Below, one piece after another: positions 26,789 to 38,093 of a stretch of 64,000 bases of DNA (position 1 is the stretch's first letter; the number at the start of each line of letters is the position of its first letter). The stretch is taken from assembly GCF_001884135.1 (NCBI RefSeq), contig NZ_MAOC01000008.1, positions 62,001 to 126,000 on the forward strand. The letters run 5' to 3'. A program made the translations under genes and the position numbers. The stretch is from Bacillus nitratireducens. Lineage in GTDB: Bacteria > Bacillota > Bacilli > Bacillales > Bacillaceae_G. The notes under the pieces are model-generated. The model was not told the origin of the DNA, searched no databases, and worked only from the letters and a program-made list of their open reading frames with translations.

Positions 26789-26929
26789 CATCCTTCGGGG
26801 TCGGGTGAAATTCCCAACCGGCGGTGATGAAGCGAGAGCTTCTAAGTCCGTGACCCGTTTTCAACTCGAAAACGGTGGATCTAGTGAAACTCTAGGGCCG
26901 ACAGTATAGTCTGGATGGGAGAAGGATAT
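26789..26929 (+). promoter_or_regulatory. FMN riboswitch (RFN element) aptamer
   Basis: All conserved RFN blocks are present: CTTCGGGG-C-GGGTGAAATTCC, CCGGCGGTGATG, AAGTCCGTGACCCG, TGGATCTAGTGAAACTCTAG, GGCCGACAGTATAGTCTGGA and TGGGAGAAGG. The P1 3' strand AAGGATAT (26922-26929) is exactly complementary to ATATCCTT in the 3' arm of the terminator at 27182, so without FMN it can act as antiterminator and with FMN it is held in P1, letting the terminator form. It controls ribD-ribE-ribBA-ribH. Confidence 0.97.
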
Positions 26930-26960
26930 GTTTTCTAGTAATTTTATATAGCGAATACAC

Positions 26961-27051
26961 TTTTATTTCAGTATGCATATTTTTAAAGTTTCATTTTGAA
27001 TCTTTATATATGTTTTATTTTGTATACTTATGTTTCTATACTGAAATAAAA
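26961..27051 (+). repeat. 91-base segment bounded by 14-base inverted repeats in the rib leader
   Basis: TTTTATTTCAGTAT (26961-26974) and ATACTGAAATAAAA (27038-27051) are perfect inverted repeats around a 63-base AT-rich middle. A smaller hairpin, GATATTTTG (27078-27086) with CAAAATATC (27106-27114), follows. Either an RNA fold within the leader or a small MITE-like insertion. Confidence 0.6.
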
Positions 27052-27181
27052 AGATACGACTAGCGTTGAAAGAATTTGATATTTTGCTAGGTTTTTTCCT
27101 TATGCCAAAATATCAGTCATCGTTAGGTTTCTTTCCTATACTTTCGTATTCGAACTATATTTCTAGAAATCACGTCTCCCA

Positions 27182-27216
27182 AACCCCAAGGATTTTATAT
27201 CCTTGGGGTTTTTTGA
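27182..27216 (+). terminator. riboswitch-controlled intrinsic terminator
   Basis: AACCCCAAGGAT-TTTAT-ATCCTTGGGGTT followed by TTTTGATTTTTT. It lies 24 bases before ribD and is the expression platform of the FMN riboswitch, unusually far (about 250 bases) from the aptamer. Confidence 0.93.
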
Positions 27217-27239
27217 TTTTTTCAGGAGAGGTGAAGAGA

Positions 27240-28352
27240 ATGACTGATCAAGAATATATGGCGCTTGCCTTGCAGTTAGCACAAGGTACATCAGGACAGA
27301 CCAGTCCAAACCCTATGGTTGGTGCCGTTGTTGTTAAAGATGGAAAAATTGTTGGAATGGGTGCCCACATGTGTGCTGGTGAAGAACATGCTGAAGTTCA
27401 TGCTCTTCACATGGCTGGTGAAAGAGCAAAAGGCGCTACTGTTTATGTAACACTTGAACCATGTAGCCATTTTGGAAAAACACCCCCTTGCTGTGAATTA
27501 CTCATTGAAAAGGGAGTTCAGCGTGTTGTAATTGCTACTCTTGATTGCAATCCACTCGTTTCCGGCAATGGAAAAAGGAGATTAGAAGAAACTGGAATCG
27601 AGGTAACTACTGGTGTTCTTGAGGCGGAAGCCACTTTATTAAATCGATACTTTTTTCACTATATGAAAACGAAACGTCCCTTTGTAACAATAAAAACAGC
27701 AATGAGCTTAGATGGAAAAACAGCAACTGTAACCGGTGAAAGCCAGTGGATTACAGGCGAAGAAGCACGCGCTGATGTTCACCAATATCGTCATATGCAT
27801 GATGCTATCCTAGTCGGTGTGAATACAGTTCTAACTGATAATCCACACTTAACAACACGAATTCCAAACGGAGGTAAACATCCTATACGCGTTATTTTAG
27901 ATACCCACTTAAGAACGCCGCCATCTTCTCATGTCATAACAGATGGCTTAGCTCCGACATGGATTATTGTCGGTAAGGATGTAAACAAAGAGAAAATAGC
28001 GTCTTATGAATCTAACAATATAGCTGTATTCCAAATGAAAACACAGCAAATTGAAATACAAGATGTCCTATCCCTACTCGGTGAGAAACAAATTCTTTCT
28101 CTGTTCGTTGAAGGTGGTCAAACGGTGCATGCAAACTTCTTAAAAACAAATAGTTTTAATGAAATTGTGACCTATATAAGCCCAAAATTAATTGGCGGAA
28201 AAGATGCACCCACCTTATTTGGCGGAGCTGGTTTTTCGAAGTTACAAGATGCACTTTCCTTAACAATTCAAGAGATGAAACAAATCGGTAATGATATAAA
28301 AATTGTTGCAACCTTAAAAAGCGAGGTGACGGAATGTTTACAGGAATCGTAG
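27240..28352 (+). CDS. ribD: bifunctional pyrimidine deaminase/reductase RibD
   Basis: A 370-residue enzyme for the second and third steps of riboflavin synthesis from GTP. The N-terminal deaminase domain has the zinc motif EEHAEVHAL and PCSHFGKTPPCC; the reductase domain starts near residue 145 (FVTIKTAMSLDGKTAT, GVNTVLTDNPHLTTR) and ends with LFVEGGQTVHANF. The start is the ATG at 27240 after GGAGAGGTGAAG; the same frame is open further upstream but only through the terminator. It overlaps ribE by 19 bases, implying translational coupling. Confidence 0.95.
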   Translation: MTDQEYMALALQLAQGTSGQTSPNPMVGAVVVKDGKIVGMGAHMCAGEEHAEVHALHMAGERAKGATVYVTLEPCSHFGKTPPCCELLIEKGVQRVVIATLDCNPLVSGNGKRRLEETGIEVTTGVLEAEATLLNRYFFHYMKTKRPFVTIKTAMSLDGKTATVTGESQWITGEEARADVHQYRHMHDAILVGVNTVLTDNPHLTTRIPNGGKHPIRVILDTHLRTPPSSHVITDGLAPTWIIVGKDVNKEKIASYESNNIAVFQMKTQQIEIQDVLSLLGEKQILSLFVEGGQTVHANFLKTNSFNEIVTYISPKLIGGKDAPTLFGGAGFSKLQDALSLTIQEMKQIGNDIKIVATLKSEVTECLQES

Positions 28353-28978
28353 AAGAGTTAGGAACGATATCAAGCATGACTCAAAGTGGTGAAGCAATGA
28401 GGCTAACTATTAACGCAAACCAAATTTTATCAGATGTCAAATTAGGCGATAGTATCGCAGTTAATGGCATTTGCTTAACAGTAACTACTTTTACGACTAC
28501 TTCATTCACTGTCGACGCAATGCCTGAAACAATGAAAGCAACATCACTTCGTATGCTAAAGCCCAGTGCCAAAGTGAATTTAGAACGGGCGATGGCTGCA
28601 AATGGACGATTCGGTGGACATTTCGTCACCGGACATATCGATGGCATCGGTACGATTTTAACTAAAAAACAACATTACAATGCCATCTATTACAAAATAG
28701 CAATTTCTGATGAATTACTACGCTATTGTTTGCATAAAGGATCCGTTGCTGTTGATGGCACTAGCTTAACAATATTTGATATAGACGAATCTTCAATTAC
28801 AATCTCACTCATCCCGCACACAGTAAATGAATCTGTCATCGGAGAAAAAAAAGCCGGGGACATCGTAAACATTGAGTGTGACATGATTGGAAAATATATT
28901 GAACGCTTTATTTCAAAGCCCGCAAAAAGAACTGATTCAATGACCGAAAGCTTTTTACAAGAAAACGGATTTCTATAA
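28334..28978 (+). CDS. ribE: riboflavin synthase alpha chain
   Basis: A 214-residue enzyme with two tandem lumazine-binding barrels: the first starts FTGIVEELGTI and includes GDSIAVNGICLTVT, the second starts near residue 98 (GHFVTGHIDGIGTI) and includes GSVAVDGTSLTIF. It dismutates two 6,7-dimethyl-8-ribityllumazine molecules to riboflavin. Its start lies inside ribD, with GCGAGGTGACGGA as ribosome site. Confidence 0.95.
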   Translation: MFTGIVEELGTISSMTQSGEAMRLTINANQILSDVKLGDSIAVNGICLTVTTFTTTSFTVDAMPETMKATSLRMLKPSAKVNLERAMAANGRFGGHFVTGHIDGIGTILTKKQHYNAIYYKIAISDELLRYCLHKGSVAVDGTSLTIFDIDESSITISLIPHTVNESVIGEKKAGDIVNIECDMIGKYIERFISKPAKRTDSMTESFLQENGFL

Positions 28979-28990
28979 GGGGGAAGCACA

Positions 28991-30184
28991 ATGTTTCATC
29001 GTATTGAAGAAGCTCTAGAAGATTTAAAACAAGGAAAAGTCGTTATCGTATGTGATGATGAAAACCGAGAAAATGAAGGCGACTTTATTGCTTTAGCAGA
29101 GTACATTACACCAGAAACGATTAATTTTATGATTACACACGGTCGTGGTCTCGTTTGCGTACCAATTACGGAAGGGTACGCAAAACGTCTACAGTTAGAA
29201 CCAATGGTTTCTCATAATACGGATTCACATCATACTGCTTTTACAGTAAGCATCGATCACGTTTCTACAACAACAGGCATTAGTGCTCATGAGCGCGCTA
29301 CGACAATACAGGAATTATTAAATCCCGCATCTAAAGGAACTGATTTTAACCGCCCTGGACATATCTTTCCATTAATTGCGAAAGAAGGTGGTGTCCTTCG
29401 CCGCGCGGGTCATACAGAAGCTGCTGTCGATTTAGCAAAACTTTGCGGAGCTGAGCCAGCTGGCGTCATTTGCGAGATTATAAATGAAGATGGGACGATG
29501 GCACGTGTACCTGATTTACTAGAGTGCGCCAAACAATTTGATATAAAAATGATTACAATTGAAGATCTAATTGCTTATCGCCGCCATCATGAAACACTTG
29601 TGACGAGAGAAGTGGAAATTACATTACCTACAGATTTCGGCACTTTTCATGCAATTGGCTATTCTAACTCATTAGATATGAAAGAACATATCGCGCTCGT
29701 AAAAGGTGATATTTCAACAGGCGAGCCTGTACTTGTACGCGTTCATTCAGAATGTTTAACAGGAGATGTATTTGGTTCGTGCCGCTGTGATTGCGGACCA
29801 CAGCTACATGCTGCACTTGCTCAAATTGAGCGTGAAGGAAAAGGTGTTCTTCTCTACATGAGACAAGAAGGACGCGGCATTGGCCTTCTTAATAAGCTTC
29901 GTGCTTATAAGTTACAAGAAGAAGGGCTAGATACTGTAGAAGCAAATGAAAAGCTTGGGTTCCCAGCTGATCTTCGTGATTACGGTATTGGCGCTCAAAT
30001 TTTAAAAGGTTTAGGCTTACAAAGTTTACGATTATTAACGAATAATCCACGAAAAATTGCTGGCTTACAAGGTTACGATTTAGAAGTAACCGAGCGTGTA
30101 CCGTTGCAAATGCCAACAAAAGAAGAAAATAAAACGTATTTACAAACGAAAGTAAGCAAATTAGGACATTTACTAAACTTATAA
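28991..30184 (+). CDS. ribBA: bifunctional DHBP synthase/GTP cyclohydrolase II
   Basis: A 397-residue fusion (ribA in B. subtilis). Residues 1-200 are 3,4-dihydroxy-2-butanone-4-phosphate synthase, with [17 protein letters not shown] and [14 protein letters not shown]; residues 205-397 are GTP cyclohydrolase II, with [20 protein letters not shown] and [10 protein letters not shown]. The Cys residues of the second domain bind catalytic zinc. It supplies both precursors of lumazine. Third gene of the rib operon, 12 bases after ribE, RBS AAGGGGGAAG. Confidence 0.96.
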   Translation: MFHRIEEALEDLKQGKVVIVCDDENRENEGDFIALAEYITPETINFMITHGRGLVCVPITEGYAKRLQLEPMVSHNTDSHHTAFTVSIDHVSTTTGISAHERATTIQELLNPASKGTDFNRPGHIFPLIAKEGGVLRRAGHTEAAVDLAKLCGAEPAGVICEIINEDGTMARVPDLLECAKQFDIKMITIEDLIAYRRHHETLVTREVEITLPTDFGTFHAIGYSNSLDMKEHIALVKGDISTGEPVLVRVHSECLTGDVFGSCRCDCGPQLHAALAQIEREGKGVLLYMRQEGRGIGLLNKLRAYKLQEEGLDTVEANEKLGFPADLRDYGIGAQILKGLGLQSLRLLTNNPRKIAGLQGYDLEVTERVPLQMPTKEENKTYLQTKVSKLGHLLNL

Positions 30185-30202
30185 TTAAGGGAGAGATAAA
30201 TT

Positions 30203-30664
30203 ATGGTATTCGAAGGTCATTTAGTTGGTACAGGATTAAAAGTTGGGGTTGTTGTTGGACGTTTTAATGAATTTATTACAAGCAAGTTACTTGGCGGTGC
30301 TTTAGACGGATTAAAGCGTCACGGTGTAGAAGAAAATGATATTGATGTTGCATGGGTTCCTGGTGCATTCGAAATTCCTTTAATCGCTAAAAAGATGGCT
30401 AGTAGCGGAAAGTATGATGCTGTTATTACATTAGGTACAGTAATTCGCGGTGCTACAACGCATTACGATTACGTTTGTAATGAAGTAGCAAAAGGTGTTG
30501 CCTCTTTATCACTACAAATGGACATTCCAGTTATTTTCGGTGTATTAACGACAGAAACAATTGAACAAGCGATTGAACGTGCAGGTACAAAAGCTGGTAA
30601 TAAAGGATATGAATCAGCAGTTGCTGCAATTGAAATGGCTCACTTGTCAAAACAATGGGCATAA
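30203..30664 (+). CDS. ribH: 6,7-dimethyl-8-ribityllumazine synthase
   Basis: A 153-residue enzyme that condenses the pyrimidine and butanone-phosphate precursors; it forms icosahedral 60-mers in Bacillus. Signature segments: [49 protein letters not shown] and [14 protein letters not shown]. Last gene of the operon; there is no ribT-like gene after it, unlike B. subtilis. Confidence 0.96.
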   Translation: MVFEGHLVGTGLKVGVVVGRFNEFITSKLLGGALDGLKRHGVEENDIDVAWVPGAFEIPLIAKKMASSGKYDAVITLGTVIRGATTHYDYVCNEVAKGVASLSLQMDIPVIFGVLTTETIEQAIERAGTKAGNKGYESAVAAIEMAHLSKQWA

Positions 30665-30667
30665 AAA

Positions 30668-30700
30668 AATAAAAAAGAGGCTGCGGCCTCTTTTTTATTT
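30668..30700. terminator. bidirectional intrinsic terminator after ribH
   Basis: AAAAAGAGGC-TGC-GCCTCTTTTT with flanking A and T runs, shared with the convergent small exported-protein gene. Confidence 0.9.
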
Positions 30701-31015
30701 TTTTACTTTTTTCCGTACATCTTTTATTAATTCATCCATTGTTTTTCCTTCTGTTTGTATACGAAGTGTTTGTGCTGTTCTCCATACATTCTCTCTTTTT
30801 TTCGCTTCTTCTATAATAGAAATTTCCTTCCTCACTTCTTTTAAATCTTTTCCTTCTGTTTCAAGTCCAAAATGTTCAGCTTTTGTTCGAAAATGTTGTT
30901 CAATTCTTTGTTGCATTTCTTTTTGTTCAGGATTTTCAGCCGCCTTAACTGGATCAGCACTTATCGCTTTTATTAAAATCAGACAAGTCATAATGGTTAA
31001 TATGTATTTGTACAT
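30695..31015 (-). CDS. small exported protein with two TEGK repeats
   Basis: A 106-residue protein with a signal peptide (MYKYILTIMTCLILIKAISA, cleavage probably near VKA-AE). The mature part is highly charged and helical and contains two similar units: AEHFGLETEGKDLKEVRKEI and AQTLRIQTEGKTMDELIKDV. The same unit occurs twice in the protein at 37098-37454, so the two genes are paralogs. I know no function for it. RBS GGGCGGAGGATTTTAC. Confidence 0.75.
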   Translation of the reverse strand: MYKYILTIMTCLILIKAISADPVKAAENPEQKEMQQRIEQHFRTKAEHFGLETEGKDLKEVRKEISIIEEAKKRENVWRTAQTLRIQTEGKTMDELIKDVRKKVKK

Positions 31016-31154
31016 GTAAAATCCTCCGCCCCGATATAAATTACATTTTTACTATGTACAATTGGGGCTTGGAAAATTCGTCCACAAAAATTTTTTTTCG
31101 TTCAAAAGCCACTACTATCAAGCCTCAACGGCCTTTTATTACATTTTATTTACA

Positions 31155-31188
31155 AAAAAGCAAACCCTTTAAAGAGTTTGCCTTTCAT
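31155..31188 (-). terminator. terminator of the biotin operon
   Basis: On the minus strand GGCAAACTCTTTAAAGGGTTTGC is followed by TTTTTTG. It lies just past the bioB stop codon. Confidence 0.75.
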
Positions 31189-31193
31189 CTATG

Positions 31194-32192
31194 TTATAGC
31201 GCACATTCTTCAATCTCAAAACCTAAATCTTCAATCATACCCCAGTCCGCAGTCGGTTCTTGTCCAGCTGTTGTTAAGTAATCCCCTACGAAAATAGAGT
31301 TTGCCGCAAATAAACCGAGTGGCTGTACAGAACGTAAATTAAGTTCTCGGCCGCCTGAAATACGAATTTCTTTTGTTGGGTTTACAAAACGCATCATTGC
31401 CAGCACTTTTAAACATTCTACAGGCGTTAATTCTTTTTGTCCTTCAAGCGGAGTACCCTTTACAGCAACAAGGAAATTACATGGAATAGAATCCGCATCT
31501 AAACGTTGTAATTCAAATGCAATTTCCGCTCGCTGTTCAATCGTTTCTCCCATTCCGAAAATCGCCCCTGAGCATGGAGAAATGCCAGCTTGCTTCGCTT
31601 TTTGGACTGTATCAACACGATCGTCATACGTATGCGTTGAACAAATGCTATCGTAATTATTTGCATGTGTATTTAGGTTGTGGTTATAACGATGCACACC
31701 AGCATCTGCTAAAAGCCCTGCTTGATCTTCATTTAAAAACCCTAAACAACAGCAAATTTTCAAATCTGTCGTTTCACGAATTTCCTTAACTGCTCCAATA
31801 ACGTGATTTACTTCTTTATCTGTCGGACGACGACCAGATGCAACAATACAATATGTACCTGCTTTACGACGAATTGCTTCGTGTGCTCCCTCAACAATTT
31901 TCTCTTGTGTTAACCATGCATATTTATCAATCGGTGCTTCTGAAATAATAGACTGTGAACAATAACCGCAATCTTCAGGACATAATCCAGATTTCGTATT
32001 TATAATCATGTTCAACTTTACTTTCTTACCAAAATGATGATGGCGAACGATGTAAGCTGCATTCATAATTTCTAAAACTTCTGTATCATCAGCTTCTAAT
32101 ATTGCAATTGCATCTTCTTTCGTAATCATTTTTTCTTCTACTACGTCGTATGCAAGTTTTTTCCAATCCCTTTTTGTTTGTACTTGTTTCAT
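31194..32192 (-). CDS. bioB: biotin synthase
   Basis: A 332-residue radical-SAM enzyme that inserts sulfur into dethiobiotin. The 4Fe-4S motif is SGLCPEDCGYCSQS near residue 70; YNHNLNTHANNYDSICSTHT and CSGAIFGMGET are further conserved biotin synthase segments that include ligands of the second cluster, and the end has GRELNLRSVQPLGLFAANSI. Last gene of the bio operon, 1 base after bioC. RBS AGGGGAAGAG. Confidence 0.96.
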   Translation of the reverse strand: MKQVQTKRDWKKLAYDVVEEKMITKEDAIAILEADDTEVLEIMNAAYIVRHHHFGKKVKLNMIINTKSGLCPEDCGYCSQSIISEAPIDKYAWLTQEKIVEGAHEAIRRKAGTYCIVASGRRPTDKEVNHVIGAVKEIRETTDLKICCCLGFLNEDQAGLLADAGVHRYNHNLNTHANNYDSICSTHTYDDRVDTVQKAKQAGISPCSGAIFGMGETIEQRAEIAFELQRLDADSIPCNFLVAVKGTPLEGQKELTPVECLKVLAMMRFVNPTKEIRISGGRELNLRSVQPLGLFAANSIFVGDYLTTAGQEPTADWGMIEDLGFEIEECAL

Positions 32193-32193
32193 T

Positions 32194-33003
32194 TCATCTC
32201 TTCCCCTCTTTTGTTATATACGCAAATAAAGCATGATATGTTGCCATTATCCCTTCTTTTCCCGTGAAGTCTCTTTCGTATATACGAAGCATCGTACGAA
32301 AGAGTGAAGGGCTTTGACAGTAAGACTCTTCATTACTATTGGTTGCCCCTACTTTTCGAATAGAATGTAGAAACTCCCTAACTTCTGTAAAGCTTTCTAT
32401 GTAACACGTTTCAGAAACATGTACATTTCCTAATGGGTTTTTGCATATATTCACTAACTGTTCTTTCGAAACGAATCGTTGTCCTATTGAAGTACAATTG
32501 TGTATCCCCTTTTCTTTCTTAGCACGCCGAAAAGACGTATGCAATTCTTGAAAAGTCGTATTACCAAACGTGGAAAATAATAATATTCCTTCTTCAGACA
32601 AATAGTTAAATAAATTTTCCACTGCCCCTTTTAAATCATTAAGCCATTGAAATGTAGCATTTGAAATAATGACATCATATGAATTTTCTAATTTTAATTG
32701 TTCAATATCTTCACATCGAAACATCACATTTCCCACATTTTTTCTAGTTTTCGCGACTGCAATCATCTCATCGGCAAAATCCACAGCTGTAATATGCGCC
32801 TTCGGAAATAAATTTGATAATTGCTCTGTTACATATCCTGTCCCGCATCCAAGTTCTAAAATACATATCGATGATGTTTCACTATATCGTTCCTTCAATG
32901 TAGAAAGTAAGGAATGCGCCATCTTTTTTTGTACATTTGCATATTGATCGTAGGATACAGCCGCCCCGTTAAACCGTTTTTGCAGTAACGTTTTGTTGAT
33001 CAT
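32194..33003 (-). CDS. bioC: malonyl-ACP O-methyltransferase BioC
   Basis: A 269-residue SAM-dependent methyltransferase that methylates malonyl-ACP so that fatty-acid synthesis can build pimeloyl-ACP methyl ester. The SAM-binding motif ILELGCGTGYVTEQL is near residue 46 and DVIISNATFQWLNDL near residue 110, the latter characteristic of BioC. The N-terminal [20 protein letters not shown] also fits. It overlaps the upstream hydrolase gene by 35 bases; start ATG after GAGGGGATACGAC. Confidence 0.93.
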   Translation of the reverse strand: MINKTLLQKRFNGAAVSYDQYANVQKKMAHSLLSTLKERYSETSSICILELGCGTGYVTEQLSNLFPKAHITAVDFADEMIAVAKTRKNVGNVMFRCEDIEQLKLENSYDVIISNATFQWLNDLKGAVENLFNYLSEEGILLFSTFGNTTFQELHTSFRRAKKEKGIHNCTSIGQRFVSKEQLVNICKNPLGNVHVSETCYIESFTEVREFLHSIRKVGATNSNEESYCQSPSLFRTMLRIYERDFTGKEGIMATYHALFAYITKEGKR

Positions 33004-33705
33004 GTCGTATCCCCTCTACAAATTGAATGATTTCATTTGCGCAATATTCAAAATTCGTTACACATAATGCATGCCCCGCCTCGCTTACTACTTTTAACGT
33101 AGCATTCGTATTCTCTGTCATACTATGAGCTGCGGATAATGGACATATCACATCCTGTTCTCCATGAAGAAGTAACAAAGGGACTTTTACACTTGTTAAT
33201 TCATTTCTCATATCTGTTCCTATTAAATAATCTAAGCCTAATTGTAAAGACTGAATCGAATCTCCTTTAAACTTCAGCGCAATCTCTTCAAAATTCGTAT
33301 TCTCCTTCAGCTCACTTTTTGTAAACATATTTTCATAGAAACGCTTCAAAGTATCTTCTTTCTTTCTCGTTAAATTCTTTTTCATACGTTCTACATGTAG
33401 GGAATTCCATCCACTTGTATAGTCACTTGTATTGGTAAATTTAGCGGTACCACCAATTAGCACCATACCTTTCGCCTTAACCTTTTTATAAGCTTGTACT
33501 GCTGCTAACGCTCCTAGTGACCATCCAACTAAAATTACATTTTCATCCTGCGCTACATCTATTATTCGCCCCGCAAATTCACTTTGTTCTTTCACGTTAC
33601 GCCAATCTATGCATTGAACAGAATATCCTTTAAAATACGGCAGAACTAAAGTCCAAACACCTTCTTCCATTCCCCAACCTGGAATAAAAATAAGTTTTAG
33701 CTCTT

Positions 33706-33709
<4 letters not shown>
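32969..33709 (-). CDS. bioH: BioH-like pimeloyl-ACP methyl ester esterase
   Basis: A 246-residue alpha/beta hydrolase: [12 protein letters not shown] near residue 8, nucleophile Ser in [11 protein letters not shown], Asp in [11 protein letters not shown] and His in [13 protein letters not shown]. Its place between bioF and bioC implies removal of the methyl group added by BioC, ending pimelate synthesis. Sequence similarity to E. coli BioH is not close by eye, so the symbol rests largely on context. Its start overlaps the bioF stop as ATGA. Confidence 0.8.
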
Positions 33710-36975
<3,266 letters not shown>

Positions 36976-36987
36976 AATTGTCACCCC

Positions 36988-37022
36988 TAATGTTAACTAG
37001 TTTATAAATATAGTTAACATTA
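36988..37022 (-). promoter_or_regulatory. BirA-type biotin operator
   Basis: TAATGTTAAC and GTTAACATTA form a perfect 10-15-10 inverted repeat immediately upstream of bioA. The AGTTAAC/GTTAAC arms with about 15-base spacing fit the BirA operator pattern of Gram-positive bio operons. A TTGACA on the minus strand at 37040-37035 is a likely -35, so bound BirA-biotinyl-AMP would cover the -10 and start. Confidence 0.78.
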
Positions 37023-37064
37023 AAAACAAATGACTGTCAATTATTTTTAAATCAAATGGTTCTT

Positions 37065-37099
37065 AAAAAAGAACAACTTATCATACGATAAGTTGTTCT
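37065..37099 (-). terminator. intrinsic terminator of the second TEGK protein gene
   Basis: GAACAACTTATC-GTAT-GATAAGTTGTTC followed by TTTTTT on the minus strand. Confidence 0.88.
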
Positions 37100-37454
37100 A
37101 CTTTCCGTGTTGTATCTTTCCGATTTCTAAAATAATCTCTTCATCTTTTTTTCCTTCTGTATCAATTCCAAGTTGCTTAGCATGCTCAATTAATAAATCA
37201 TGGCGCTGCTCAAACCTAGCTTTATCTACTTCTTTCGTAACCTCTTCTTTTGTTTTCCCTTCAGTAGAAACTCCTAGTTTCTCAGTTGCTTTTTCCATCG
37301 ATTGCTTCTCTTCAGCTTCTTTCACTTTCTTCACTTCTGACTGCTGTATTTGCTTTTGTTTCGACTGCTCTGATTCAGCTGCAAAAGCTGTGTAAATTCC
37401 AGCACTTCCGCCAACGACTAGTAAGGTGGTAAAAAGAATTATTTTTTTCTTCAC
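37098..37454 (-). CDS. small exported protein with two TEGK repeats (paralog of 30695-31015)
   Basis: A 118-residue protein with a signal peptide (KKKIILFTTLLVVGGSAGIY, cleavage probably after AFA) and a Lys/Glu/Gln-rich mature chain. Two related units occur: ATEKLGVSTEGKTKEEVTKE and AKQLGIDTEGKKDEEIILEI. The start is the GTG at 37454, with GGGGAGGAAAGA directly upstream. The repeat unit resembles those seen in small Bacillus secreted proteins, but I know no defined role. It lies just upstream of the biotin operon on the same strand, separated by a terminator. Confidence 0.75.
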   Translation of the reverse strand: MKKKIILFTTLLVVGGSAGIYTAFAAESEQSKQKQIQQSEVKKVKEAEEKQSMEKATEKLGVSTEGKTKEEVTKEVDKARFEQRHDLLIEHAKQLGIDTEGKKDEEIILEIGKIQHGK

Positions 37455-37549
37455 TCTTTCCTCCCCTTTCAAATTCATTATAACGCACATTTTTACAGTA
37501 TGAAAAACATTTCTCCTTTATTTCCCTAAAAAAATATTGAACATTTTTA

Positions 37550-37577
37550 TTGACATGTAAGACGAATATATGATAAA
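37550..37577 (+). promoter_or_regulatory. promoter of the T-box leader
   Basis: TTGACA (37550-37555) with GATAAA (37572-37577) at 16 bases as -10; about 30 bases before Stem I. Confidence 0.55.
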
Positions 37578-37602
37578 AATTTAACTAACATCATATGAAT
37601 CG

Positions 37603-37838
37603 GCATTGATAGGATTAGTAGTATTTCGATTTCTGATTTCAGAGAGCTGGTGGTCGGTGCGAACCAGTACAGAGCGAATTATGAATTACCCCCTGGAGCT
37701 TCTTTTGCGAAACGTACGGAGTAGTGAAAGACGGTTATAGACCGTTATATCTAAAGAGTGGTGAAACGACACTGTTTCACAATTTAGGGTGGTACCGCGA
37801 ATTTTTCGTCCCTGCATATATTGCAGGGGCGTTTTTAT
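37603..37838 (+). promoter_or_regulatory. T-box riboswitch, complete first unit (likely Tyr)
   Basis: Stem I runs from about 37603 to 37702 with AGTA near 37617, AGAGAG at 37641, the distal-loop sequence GGTGCGAACC (37656-37665) and CCCTGGAGC at its 3' base. The T-box bulge AGGGTGGTACCGCG is at 37786-37799, followed by a terminator (CGTCCCTGCA with TGCAGGGGCG, 37807-37830, then TTTTT). The specifier is in GAATTACCCC: TAC (37687-37689, Tyr) fits the downstream NhaC-type gene as a tyrosine transporter, TTA (37686-37688, Leu) is the alternative. Uncharged tRNA binding would prevent termination. Confidence 0.93.
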
Positions 37839-37877
37839 TTTATTAGCGCATATCATACGACCCTTTATTTTGTGATA

Positions 37878-37950
37878 CATTCATTTCACAAGCTAGGGTG
37901 GTACCGCGATTTCTTCGTCCCTGCATAATTATATGCAGGGACGTTTTTTT
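37878..37950 (+). promoter_or_regulatory. second T-box antiterminator/terminator module without Stem I
   Basis: A near-copy of the end of the first unit: ATTTCACA, then AGGGTGGTACCGCG (37895-37908), then TTCGTCCCTGCA with TGCAGGGACG and a T run (37916-37950). No Stem I or specifier lies between the two modules. The transcript therefore meets two tRNA-responsive terminators in series with only one codon-reading domain. Confidence 0.88.
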
Positions 37951-38093
37951 ATCCAATCATTTCCGTATCATATTGAAGAACCAACAATTACCGGTAATTT
38001 GTCACAAAATTCTAAAATTTAGAAGGAAATAAACAATATTGGCGAATTTTATATAAAAAAGAGTTATTTTAGATTACTTAGGAGGGGAAAACA

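Noticed and set aside
27066-27239. 5' extension of the ribD frame
   Set aside because: The codons run through the riboswitch terminator and lack a ribosome site; ribD starts at 27240 after GGAGAGGTGAAG.
30561-31019. 152-codon plus-strand frame at the end of ribH
   Set aside because: It overlaps ribH and the antisense of the small exported-protein gene, and reads through the terminator.
31016-31154. Possible element in the gap between the first TEGK gene and the bioB terminator
   Set aside because: There are short complementary bits (CCCC/GGGG) but no convincing hairpin, repeat or gene.
37686-37880. 64-codon minus-strand frame over the T-box leader
   Set aside because: It is antisense to a structured leader RNA and has no protein features.
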